Positions 22,215 through 33,176 of a DNA stretch of 64,000 nt are shown here, piece by piece (position 1 is the stretch's first letter; each line of letters begins with the position of its first letter). The DNA comes from Lumnitzera littorea (taxonomy: Eukaryota; Streptophyta; Magnoliopsida; Myrtales; Combretaceae): contig JAMXBB010000001.1 in the NCBI GenBank assembly GCA_024138015.1, forward strand, positions 130,757,547 through 130,821,546. The letters are read 5' to 3'. A program made the position numbers and the translations under genes. The notes below the pieces were generated by a model, which was not told the DNA's origin, did not search any database, and worked only from the letters and a program-made list of their open reading frames with translations.

Positions 22215-23989
22215 GGGGATGTGAAGACTCATTTTGATCATTAATCATAGTGCAAATCGCCCTTGTTACAATCTTAGATGACCTTTCTCTCTCTATCACA
22301 ACTTCCTACTCTCTCGTTAAATTCTCCCTAATCCCAACCACTTTATAGTAAAAGTAACCACATATCCAACTTCCCCATGGCTTGAGCTCCCCAACAACAC
22401 CACTCGTGAGCCTTGTTGTAGCCTAAACCTAACCACCACCACTAATTGCTTAAACCCTAACCACCTTCTCTCTCCTCTACGCGACCTAGTAGGAGTTAAC
22501 AACACCACTACAGCAGGGTATAAATTAACCCCACAACTACGTTCGCCACCCCTAAAAAACCCAAGGCTAACAACATCCCACACTCTAACACCTACCAACT
22601 AGAGGATAGGCCACCTCTTCCTCCCTCAACCTATTGCCACGCTTTGAAAAACCATCTTCCACTCATCCCCACTTGAAAATAACCACACCACTGAGCACTT
22701 GTACTAAAAAACCCTAGGACATGTACCTTATTTGTGCCCAACAGCTTCCACGTGACTCAACCACCACTAACTCTCGTAGCTACTTTGCAAAAACCACCAA
22801 ACAGCCTTCTTACACTACAGTGACTATCCTAGACCTAGTATCTCCACTATAAAACACATAAAAGTCCTCTCACTCGCAAAATAGTCGCCTTAGAAATGCC
22901 TAGATTGAGCCTTTACCATAACCTCCTTCATCATCCCAAGCATAACCCGACCTAAATTCGAGCTCTAGAGTCAACCTGACTTGACCACCTACAATTTGAC
23001 TCATGCATGGTGTCAAGTCCGTTCCCTCTTCCTTTTTTTTTTTTCATTGTTTTGCTTTATTGTATTTTTTTTTTTCTCCTCATTTCTTTAGTGTTATGTA
23101 CTATTGTAAAAAATATCTAAAAAAGAAGAAAAAAAGAGAGAGGAAAATCTTTGTTATTTATTTTTGAAAAAAAAGCATGCTTTGATAGAAAATAAATATA
23201 AAAAATAAAATAATAAAAAAGAGAAAAGAATATAAAAATGTTTTATCTCCTAGAAAAATTATTTTCCAAAAAAAAAAAATTTAATCAACCCTTTTCAAAA
23301 TTAGGACTTCTCTTAGAATTTTGTAAAAATAAAAGCACTAATTTAGGACCCTTCCTTAGAATTCTTTTTAAAATAAAACCAAAATGATTAAAATATGTAA
23401 ACTCGAATGTTTTCAAAATTAAAAGAAACCAACACAATTAAAGTTTTTAGTAACAAACTGAGAAAAGTCTAATCTCAAATAGTGAATATGTAAGCACCTA
23501 TACATCATTACAGGGCAAATTAAAACATATAAAAATTTATTTTTCTGCTTTAGTAAATAATTTTCAACTTTCTTAATTTTTGTAAATAGATATAGTTTTC
23601 ATTTATTTATTTACTTGTAAAATAGAAATTTTTATTTTAAAATATAAGGGCATATTGAAAAATAAATTTAAATTTGGAAGGTTAAAGTGGTACCTAATAG
23701 AGTTTAATATGATAGTCCCTAAATCTAAGAATTTATGATTTTCAAAATCGTTTTAAAAAGAATTGGTTTATGCGCGGTCTAATAGTTAAGTTAGAACTGA
23801 TTTACTCAATCGATTAAATCTTAACTTTTCTTAACCTCGGTTAAGTAACAACTCAAAAAATTTTTCAAAATAAAAAAAAAAAATCAGATTTTTCTTAATT
23901 CCTATTCAAGGGTTTATATTGAATAGATATAAAATTCAATATAAATTGGATTAAGAAGAAAAAAAAAAACAAAAAAATCAAGCTCAACA

Positions 23990-24970
23990 ATAAATAAACA
24001 GTGTTAGCTTCAAATATATCTATAATAAATAAAAATTTACAAAGAGAGAGGATATTTTCCTTTTTTTTTATTTCTTCTCATATCGCCATCACTTGTAGCG
24101 AAGGCCCACTATGGTAACTAACCACTACAGGATTCTACCTGCATAAATCTAGATGTTGAGATAAATTGAGTTGGTATTAGAATGTACTACTACAAGAAAT
24201 TCGGGATATTATGATAAAATATTACAACGAATTATTCCGGTTTTGCGGTTAAGCTCTTGTTTTTTTAGTTTTTAGATTTCTTTGATAAACTGATTAGTCA
24301 ATAAAAATGTTACTTAAAATTTATTCTATACCTATTGCAAATTCACTTCCATTAAATAAAATTTCACTGGATAATCTAAAAAAAAAAAACCCATACTCAT
24401 ATACTTACGTTTCATAACAAGATGAGAATATATGGAAGTGAGTATAATCAATATTAAAAAAGTAAAAATAGTGGTAGTTTTTTAATTGAATTTTAGCTTG
24501 TCCATTTTGATGTGGTTTTCATGAGAGAAAACTAGTTCAAAATACTTTTTCACACTGGTTCATTGTATGTGAAAAATCACACAAAAAAATATTTTACCAC
24601 AATATTATACTATCATAGCTTGAATTTCTTTTATTTGAGTTCATGATAACACTACTTAGACTTGTAACCATGCTTCTGTTTGCTCAATGGGTCATTATAT
24701 CGTGCTATGCTACATGTATGTGTTCTTTCTTTAGCTCTTCTTTTGTGAAAGGTTTAAGAGACACTCTTTGTTCCAAATATAAATAATAAACCCAATTTGT
24801 TTCAAGCACGGGCATAGGCATGAACCAAAAGGCAGCATAAATGCCAACCGTATAACCTTGTTGCTTTTGTTAGCGAATTCACATTTCATCCATAAGTGAT
24901 GAAAATCAATGGCTATTAGTCATGTGACGGATATACCACCTAGCTCATAGGAATACGTTTCCTCGGAGGA
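23990..24970. other. AT-rich low-copy region, no gene seen
   Basis: Begins with the right target duplication ATAAA of R (23,990-23,994). Around 24,188 the string TACTACAAGAAAT resembles the CACTACAAGAAA terminus of plant CACTA transposons, but no partner end was found. The stretch 24,110-24,190 weakly matches 27,846-27,930, so the duplicated block may start here. Confidence 0.5.
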
Positions 24971-24972
24971 TT

Positions 24973-25790
24973 ATGAACGTTTGCGGCGCTCAACAGCCGA
25001 CAGAGTTGGAGGAGGTGGTAGGGTTGAGAATGATTTTACCAACCTACCATCTGTTGAAGAATTTAAAAATAACTAAAGGGAAAAAAATTTGTTATTTGAT
25101 CATAGCCCCATCCAATCATATTTTGTTGTACTTTGGATGTGATTTTCCAAACTTAGACATGAGAAAATTTGTGATTATGGATATAAATAACTGTACAATA
25201 GAGTGTGTCAGTAGCGAAATTGCACAAAAGTTATTTGATTCTACATATTACTTAATTAACCCAATGAGTGATTCAAGTTAACCTAAAATTGTGCATTTTT
25301 TTCTCCATAGTAAAAACTGAATTTTATTCCAATATAATTTAAGTTATATAAGGTCTGCACGAAGAGTTTGATGTTCCAAAATCCAATGCGGAATATGAAT
25401 ATATCTTTCCTAGGGTTAATATGCTCCATATAGGGTGGAATATTGTATCTATGACGAGTGAAGGCTTAAACTATTGGCAAGTACAATGGTTCTGGTATAT
25501 AAGATGCAACAATCTCGGATAGGACAAAAAAAAAAAAAAAAAACATAGGAATAAAAACTGCACATTCTAAGATGATACTCCTGATGACCGATATCTCGTT
25601 GGTCATTTTGATCCTATGACCTATATGGATTTGCAGTAATAGATTTATGGTGGCAATTGCGATGATGGTTGATCCATACTATTTGAAATTGTAGAAAAGT
25701 TAGAGATTTGTGGATCTATTGCTGAAATTTTACCGAATTGTTATATACAGTACAAGAGAAAGAGAGATGGCTTAGGAGCGATTGGTTAGA
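24973..25790 (+). pseudogene. Unidentified decayed coding sequence, copy 1
   Basis: A 102-codon frame from ATG 24,973 to the stop near 25,281 includes KNLKITKGKKICYLIIAPSN and LYFGCDFPNLDMRKFVIMD. Downstream, separate frames read HEEFDVPKSNAEYEYIFPRV, LHIGWNIVSMTSEG and DDTPDDRYLVGHFDP (about 25,355-25,620), as if from later exons or a shifted frame. A diverged copy lies 3.75 kb downstream. I do not recognise the family. The protein-like conservation between the copies suggests a former gene, but it could also be part of an uncharacterised transposon. Confidence 0.45.
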
Positions 25791-25992
25791 GTTTTCAAAG
25801 TTCTTCTTATGTACGATAGAGAGAGTCAATAAATTAATTCCCTTTCACATCTAATAAGTATTAATGATTGTGCATGATTATCTATTTATACAAATGAAAA
25901 GTGGAAAACCATTTAGCTGCATCATCATAATGATGACAACGATGATGATGAAATTTAAAAACAAAATTATAAAGAGTCAAATATTCTTTTTA

Positions 25993-27812
25993 CTATGGAT
26001 AAGTTAGTGAATCTTTCCTATAAACTTTCAAAACCCCCTATTTTCAAAATTAAACACTCACTATTAAAATGGATATTGAGTCCACATTACTTAAATAATG
26101 ATATATGTGTATTGATTTATTTTGTGTATATATTAGTAATATATATATTTGCATTAGATTCATACATTATAACTAATATTACTATAGTATCACATGTAAT
26201 TTTTAATGCACTCATAGTTATAATATATAATTTTGAATTTATTTATATAAATATATCATAAACCATTTATAAGATCGCAATTGTCGTGCATTATAATCTT
26301 TCTATGATTGAGCTATTACTAAGGCTACAAACTAGCTAAGCTGAGTTGAGCTAAGTCGACCTTCTAAATACTCTTGACTCGTTTAAAAATTATTAAACTC
26401 AAACTTGAGCTGAACTTTTTATGGAGTTCGTAATTAAGGCTCGAGCTTGACTCATTTAGATAAAAAGTTTTGTTTTAAGTTTAAATTTGGCTCATTTACT
26501 AATTAAGCTTGAGTCAAGTAAAACTTGAAATGAGTCGATCTTAAGCTTACTTACAAGTTTAAATATACAAAACGAGGAAATATATAAATAAATGATTAAT
26601 AAATAGTGATCAAGGATTAGATTATATATCAAATATTATCATATAATATGTTATATATTATATAGATATTAACCTTTAGATTTTAATAATATATAGTATA
26701 TAATATATAATATATGTAATGTAAATAATATATATAAATCTTATAGGTCTGCTCATGAAACTAAACAAACTGGTAGACTCGTGAGCCTTAATGAGCAGAC
26801 TCGTGAGTTTGAACTAAAGGTTAAGCTCGGCTTATTTATTAATTAAGCTTAAGCTAATCCAAGCTCCAGCAGCTCAGCTTATTTGTAGCCTTAGCTATCA
26901 CATTATAGTAATTCTTTAGCCATTAATCGGGAAAGACAAATATTATCGATTCACCTTACTTATGCTTTCTATTGATTTTTGCATGTCAAATTGAACCAAA
27001 TTTGTATTTTATTCAATAGGAAGAGGAAATTAAACTTGATGATCTTGTTAGAGAGATTAATATATTCGTCATTAGCTTATAAAGAGTCCTAACAATTTTG
27101 TTCTAGAATTATCTAACTAAAATGAAGATTAAAGTTCACTTTCTATTTTTTTAGAGGTGATTTGTTTCTTAATATTAATTTCATTCTAAAATTTAAAATG
27201 AAGATAATGATAAGATAAAAATATGGCATTATGAAATTGTTAATTAATAAAAAATTTACCAATTTCTCATCCAATATCAAATTATTGATACTGTTGTAAA
27301 ATATATTATAAAAAGGTATAATGTACTTGCTCAGCAAATAGTTGTAACCAAAAATAAATAAAACATATAAATATTAAAATCATCAATATCAAAGAAAATC
27401 TTGCATGTATTTATTATATTTACATTTGAATACACCTATGATGCCTTTGTCGTTAGCTAGTACATATCAACTTTAACATGTTGTTTCTTTTTATTTTCTA
27501 ATTATACTAAACATATTTATTGATGTTTAGATTGATATATTTGAATATTTTTATATATTTATAAAAATAATTTCAAAATTATATGTTATAATTATAAGTG
27601 TATTATAAATTATGTGTAGTACTATAGATATTAATTTAATACATCAATCTAATGCAAATATCTATTATTATACAAACATAATAAGTATATGTATTATTTA
27701 AGTAATGTGGGTTCCACATTCATTTTAAGGGAATAATTGCTCAATTTTAAAAATAGGAGGTGTCCGAGCAATTATAAAAGTTAAACAGAGGAAGTTTGTG
27801 CAATTCACCCTT
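25993..27812. mobile_element. Large inverted-repeat element, arms about 250 bp
   Basis: The left arm (about 25,993-26,265) and right arm (about 27,545-27,812) are reverse complements with moderate divergence. Both share, for example, CACATTACTTAAATAAT and TTTGCATTAGATT on one strand or the other. The right end reads GGTGAATTGCAC on the minus strand, a sequence typical of MULE-like or MITE termini. An 88-codon frame across the left arm is explained by the arm. The interior holds a nested MITE. Exact ends and target duplication are unclear. Confidence 0.6.
26320..26893. mobile_element. hAT-like MITE, 574 bp, nested in the inverted-repeat element
   Basis: Terminal inverted repeats TAAGGCTACAAAC...(G/A)TTTGTAGCCTTA. 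Flanks GCTATTAC (26,312-26,319) and GCTATCAC (26,894-26,901) form an 8-bp duplication with one mismatch, as expected for hAT. The GAGCT/AGCTC-rich subterminal sequence (GCTAAGCTGAGTTGAGC) is common in plant MITEs of this type. No transposase. Confidence 0.8.
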
Positions 27813-29700
27813 TTTCTTTTCCTTTTGCTTTCTTTTTTCTCTTGAGCTCCATTACAGTATTTATCATTAACACAATTCTACTTGGATATATCTAAATATT
27901 AAGAAGAATTGGGGATGGTATTAAAATTCACATTGTTAATGTCTTAAATGAGATTGGGATTTTGAAAACTATTTATAATCCATAATTTATGTATGAAGAA
28001 ACTAACTACTATACCTTGATTGAAATTTTGCTTGTTGCTTAGAGTCCTAGAGAAAGATAATACTTCATAATATGCTTCGATGAACCTAAGTGCATCTACT
28101 CCACCCCCCACACTAACCTTACCCCCACCCTACACACCTTAAAAAAAAAAATTGAACAAACAAATAAACTTAAGTGTGTATCTCTTTGTCTAAGAGAAGT
28201 TGTAAGTTAATGTTGCTAAATCGTCTTTCTCCCAATAAAGAATAGTACGTAGGTAAATTTATAGAGGAGTTCCAAAAGGAAAGAGAAAAATTCTTGATAA
28301 AATCTTTGGATTTTTCATCCCTAAAATCCTAAGAACATTTTCAGTAAAACAAATGCACCTGTTATTATTCTCTATAATTTTTATTTTTTATTATATTATT
28401 TGATTGAACATGTTTTGAATATTATTTCTCTAAATTAAATATTAGGCTAAAAAAAAAGCTGATATGTGTCTATTGATTAATTATGATAAATAAAGATAAA
28501 ATGACATATAAGGAAAGTTCTACAAACGAAAACACAAGTGTACAAAATAATGTAAATTAAGAATGCAAGTATGTAATGTATACTTTTCCAAAACTTTAAT
28601 GAGTTTTTGTAACGCAAGTTTATATTCCACGTAAAGTTTAGAAAAAAAATTTAAACTTTCCATGGTAATGATAGATCATATTTCCATAGGAATATAACTA
28701 TTAAGATATAGGAAAATGTTGGTATTCCAAAATTATTTGATATTAATAAGATCCTCATGGTATTGATTTCACACTCTTGCATCCCCTAGATAATTTAAAA
28801 ATAACCAAAGGAAAATATGCATATATCATAGCCCATTCCCAATTACATTTTGTTGTACTTTAAAAATAATTGATATGATTTTCCAAATCTCTTAAGTTGA
28901 GATTACAGAAAATTTGTGACTATAAATACAAATAATTGTAGAATTAGATTGTATGGGTAACAAAATTCCACAATATATATATATATTGTATCTATTAACT
29001 TAATTGGTCTAATGAATGACTAAAGTTGACCTAAAATTGTGTATGTTTGTTTTCCCTTAGTAAAAATGAATCCTAGTCTAATAACTAGGTACATGAGGTA
29101 TACATAAAGAGTTTGTTGTTCAATAATCTAATCCAAAATATGAAAACATCTATTGAAGAGTTAAGAGGTGCCATATAAAGTGGACTATTGCATCTACAAC
29201 AAATAAAGTCTGATCTATTAGTAAGAACAATAATTCTCACATAGATGATGGGACAATCTCATGCAAGGGACAAAACAAAAACAAAAACAAAAATAAAAGT
29301 AGGAGTAAAAACATATATTTTAAGATGATACTCCTAATGACTAATATCTTCTTAGTCATTTTGATCCAATAGGCAATAACCCAATTAGATTCACAATAAT
29401 AGATTATGGTGGCATATTTATGATCATGCTTGATCTACACTGTTGGAAATGATAGGAAAATTTGAGATATGTGGATCTATAGTTGAAATTTGCCAATTTG
29501 CTAACCATGGTACAAGAAAAAGAGAGGTGATTTAGGAGGAGCTATCTTTAAGATTAGAGATTTTTGAGAATTTCTGCTTATGTGTGAGAGAGAGTCAATA
29601 AATTCCCTTACCATATCTAACAAATGTTAACAATTGTGCATGATTATCTATTTATACAAATGAAAAGTTGGAAAAGCCATTTAGCTGCATAACAAGAACA
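27813..29700 (+). pseudogene. Unidentified decayed coding sequence, copy 2, within a duplicated block
   Basis: From about 28,790 the sequence follows 25,040-25,930 nearly base for base with indels: LKITKGKYAYIIAHSQLHFV, VIHEEFVV-like and HIKWTIASTTN pieces occur in the same order, and the block ends in the shared GCATGATTATCTATTTATAC (29,638). More stops than copy 1, and an AT-dinucleotide run at 28,974 interrupts it. The spacing between copies is about 3.75 kb throughout, which suggests a tandem duplication later widened by the inverted-repeat element. Confidence 0.45.
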
Positions 29701-30477
29701 ATAATAATAAATCAAAGATCAAATTGGATATTATTTATATGTTAAGAAGCAAGAGAAACTAATCTATTCATGGAGTAATCAAATCATTAAATGTCTTATT
29801 TGATGCCCATACTTTGGATTTTTCATCTTTTTTAATGATTTCTTACTTCTTCTTTTAGATCGCATGTTTAATAACTAAGTAAATTTTCAATTGCAACTAT
29901 TTTTAGGTTCATCAAAAGTTTTCTACTTTTAGAGAGAGAATTTCCTCTCGTTATTGAGAGCCACTCACACCATGTGTGTGTCAAAATTTGTTAAAATATT
30001 CTCATTGTTCCTTCTTCCATAACAAAATTTTACATTTTCTGCAACTAATTACTACACAATTCTATACATTTTATTAATAGTAATTCATATTACACATCAT
30101 CATGATGTTGCTAATTGAATCTAGATCAAACTACTGAGATTGCATAATTTCATGGATATGAATTCATTTATCATATTCCGATTCTTTGCTTCAAACCCAA
30201 TTATAATTACCAAACATCTATTCAACTCATCCCTTATTGCATTAGTAGAATATCCTTGAATTACAGTAGAATCCTTTTCTTTTGAACTTACCTGCATTAT
30301 AGGATTTCCTTTTTAAGAAATCAGAGTTAGTAAAAAAAAAAAAAAAGAGTTGGAAAAAAGGATACGCATCTTTAAGTAGTAGCATTAGATCTCTTTGCAT
30401 TTTTTAGTCTGCCGTCAATAATTTTCCAGTCTTGTCTTGCTCATTATGCTTTGATTGATTAATGTGGTTGACTTATT
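29701..30477. other. AT-rich intergenic, nothing recognised
   Basis: No coding frame or repeat recognised apart from an A-run at about 30,331. Could contain the 5' end of the LINE, whose ORF1 is picked up again after the solo LTR at 30,483-31,825. Confidence 0.5.
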
Positions 30478-30482
30478 GCAGG

Positions 30483-31825
30483 TGATAAAAGCATATTTTA
30501 CTCATATTTTGGTGTGCGAATTATTATTGATTTTATAGAAATCATTCAAAAATGGTACTTAAGTATTTTCATTTGGATATTTCAGGTTTTGAAGGATTCA
30601 GAGTAGAAATATGATCAATTTAGAGGAGTTTTATACGAACGAATGAAGCCTAAATTGATTTACTGCACTTTGGAATTGAAAGCAGTTGACCTACACTCTA
30701 CATTGATGGCTTTGGAGTTCAACACCACCAACCTTCAATGAAAAGGATCCATTTGATGGACAACCTTAGTTTTCTCTATAAATCGCCATGTGATTGATAT
30801 TTTAAGGGAATTTTTTCATCTTTTTTAGAATTAGAGAGTCTTAGAAGCAATTAGTAGATAGTTTTGAAGAGTTTTTCTTTAAAATTTTATGGATCATTAA
30901 GAAAACTTCGCTTTTGCTGTGAAGATCATCTTTGGAGTTTGCAATTAAAGTTTATTCATCATAATTATAGAATTGGTGATCTCTATTCTATTTATATTTA
31001 TGCAATTATGTGATTTGTTCTTAAAAACGATTTATGCTTTTATTTTAATTTCCATGGCTGGCTAAGTTTAATTTGTAGGAAATCGATAAAATTTTAGATA
31101 GTTGAGATGATAATTGTATTCATGTTATAGGGTTAATAGATATATGGATTATTCATAATTTCAATTATAATTATCTAATTGGTTATAATTGTTAGAAACA
31201 TTATTGATATGGGAGTTGATATAGGGTTTATTAGAAATTCTTGATTAAACTGATTAGCTAATGCGGGAGCGGCGTTAATTAGATTAATTAGAAATTATCC
31301 AAGAATTAATGCAATGTTTTGAATTAATTATTCGCTAAGACATTAGGGATAGTTAATTTAGAGCATTAGTCAATCATAGCATCGGGAGATATATGATTGT
31401 AATTTAGAGTCCACAGTTAATTAGAGATGCAGGAGTTGACTGATTAATTAGAGGTTTAAGTCCTTAAATTTTAAGGTATAATAATTTCACTTGAATGATT
31501 GTATAGCTATCAATCTATATAACATGACAACAATTTAATTTGCATAACTAGGGTAAATTCTATTTTTCCCACATTCTCAATTGATTACTTCGTTTTAAAT
31601 ATTTTATCATAATTTTCTTTTTTATAGTTTTAGGGTAATTATTAGATTAGTTAATTTACAATTCAATTTTAATTGCCTAAATATTGATAAGAGCTATCGT
31701 AGGATTAGTAATTTCTTAGTCCTTAAGGAATCGACAACCTTACTTACTCTTTATTACTTGATTCTGACCTAATATAGTTGCTAGAGTATTCGCAATAATT
31801 TTTTATATACAATTTAAGTAGATCA
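30483..31825 (+). mobile_element. Solo LTR of a third family (1.34 kb)
   Basis: Starts TGATAAAAGC and ends GTAGATCA. Flanks GCAGG (30,478-30,482) and GCAGA (31,826-31,830) form a 5-bp duplication with one mismatch. TATA box TATAAAT at 30,777. The 3' part, with 'cttagtccttaaggaatcgacaa' and a run of TTAATTAGA-like steps, resembles the 3' ends of plant Ty3/Gypsy LTRs. No internal sequence or partner. Confidence 0.7.
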
Positions 31826-31836
31826 GCAGAGCTCAC

Positions 31837-32565
31837 TTGAACTTGGGTAAAGAGCCTTTGGTGTTCAAAGATCAACATATTGAAGAGGAAGTTAACCTAA
31901 CAGATAACATAATTCCAAGTAATGAAGAGACCTCTGATTGTATGCTCATTGGAAGGATAGTGGCACATAAAGCAGTGAATAGATTAGTTGTAATGAGTAT
32001 GTTGAGAAAGGCATGGGAAAGCTTTGGCGAGGTTACTTTCAATACAGTTGGCTTTAATAAATTTCTTATTGCTTTCTCAAATCAGAAAGTGATGCTTACA
32101 GTTATGGAGGAAGGTCCTTGGGCTGCCTTGAGTCATATAGTAGCTTTGGAGGAATAGAGAAGAGATTGTAATGTGGATGAAATTTTTTTGGATGAAGTTA
32201 CCTTCTAGGTTCAAGTACATGGGTTGAAATTAGATCAAATGTTTGACGCCAATGCTAAAATCATTGGGAGATCACCGAGTAAGCTCTTAGAATATTAACC
32301 TATAAGAACTAAAAAAGGAGTAAGGAGGAGTTTTTGTAGATTAGGGTGAAAATTAATGTAAAACAAGCCCTTATAGGTGGAGAAATGGATACACAGGAGT
32401 CATAAAGAGAAATACAAAATCACATTCAAACATGAGAGATTGTCAAATTTTTGTTATAATTATGGTAAACTTAGTCATTTAGCAAAACACTACGAAGTTA
32501 AAATTTGGGCTAATAGATTGTATGGACCAGGGCTAAAAGCTAATGCTATAAAAGATGGCTTCTAG
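31837..32565 (+). pseudogene. LINE ORF1: DUF4283-like domain and degenerate zinc knuckle
   Basis: The frame from 31,837 (no ATG; opens on TTG) gives SDCMLIGRIVAHKAVNRL, LRKAWESFGEVTF and VMEEGPWAA, the pattern of the DUF4283 domain of plant L1 ORF1 proteins. After a stop at about 32,155 a second piece (32,377-32,565) reads KHERLSNFCYNYGKLSHLA then KHYE and YGPGLKA. This is the CCHC knuckle of the family with two of the three Cys changed to Tyr. It binds RNA in intact elements; here it cannot bind zinc. Confidence 0.8.
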
Positions 32566-33176
32566 GCAGGACCTAAGAAGAGAGAAGGAATGGAAGCTAG
32601 CTCTTGGAAAAATCATTCAAATGAATTCCTTACCCTGTACATATCCTAAAGGATGACTCACAGACCACAAGTTTTTTATTTAACCCCTACATCAACTACA
32701 TCCTTACCTCAAACTGCCTCTAGTCTTTCTAGCCCCTCAAATACCTCAAATCAAATCATCCATATTCCTCCAACTAAAAGTATATATCTTCCTAACAAGC
32801 CACTTCTTAATCGAACACACAAAACCTCATAGCTATCCACATTGCCACCTAATACCCCTATCACCAAACAAGACTTAACTTCCCTGCTTGAGAGGTTAGA
32901 TTCATGTAGATCCCCATTTCGGGAGATAAACGAAGTTAACCATGTTCAGTATCACTTACCTTCCATCCCTTAAGTTAGACTTGTTGAAAATCGATCTACA
33001 TCAATATATTCTGTTGAGCTTCCACCAGATGTGATAGGAATTAGACGATCGGCCTCTTGACTTGCGCCCAAGCCTGAAGGCTAAAAATAATGGCTAAGTG
33101 AATTCTTTCCTTAAGACTCACTACCGAGGAGTCCGAGCCATTGCGATTTGTCGACCTAATGCACTGTGTAAGCTCT

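Larger units (their letters stand above)
358..23989 (+). mobile_element. Element R: complete, non-autonomous long-LTR retrotransposon with three nested insertions
   Basis: Two related LTRs (358-12,639 interrupted, and 21,193-23,989) flank an internal region of about 5.2 kb once nested insertions are removed. The pair is identified by collinear matches: for example, the end of the 957 segment continues at 7,568, and the 8,380 segment continues at 11,290, in exactly the order of the uninterrupted 3' LTR. Ends are TGTA...GACA or AACA, with the target duplication ATAAA. TATA boxes in both LTRs and a purine tract before 21,193 give the plus orientation. No gag, protease, RT, RNase H or integrase motif is recognised inside, so it looks like a LARD-type derivative mobilised in trans. 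Its LTRs and 3' internal region match element Q, which carries a Tat/Ogre-type gag, so R probably belongs to that lineage. Confidence 0.85.
21193..23989 (+). repeat. 3' LTR of element R
   Basis: 2,797 bp, uninterrupted, TGTAGAAATTCC to AGCTCAACA. It gives the template on which the broken 5' LTR can be reassembled in order. Contains the tRNA-like module (21,511-21,590), two ACGTG motifs (21,669 and 21,711), the TATA box at 22,208 and a CCA/ACC-rich leader-like stretch (22,380-22,620). Short frames in it are not credible genes. Confidence 0.85.

Noticed and set aside
22317..22598. A 93-codon minus-strand frame in the R 3' LTR
   Set aside because: It reads against the LTR transcript through the C-rich leader and is not kept in the 5' LTR.
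25995..26261. An 88-codon membrane-protein-like frame
   Set aside because: It lies on one arm of an inverted repeat, is AT-driven, and is not open in the other arm.
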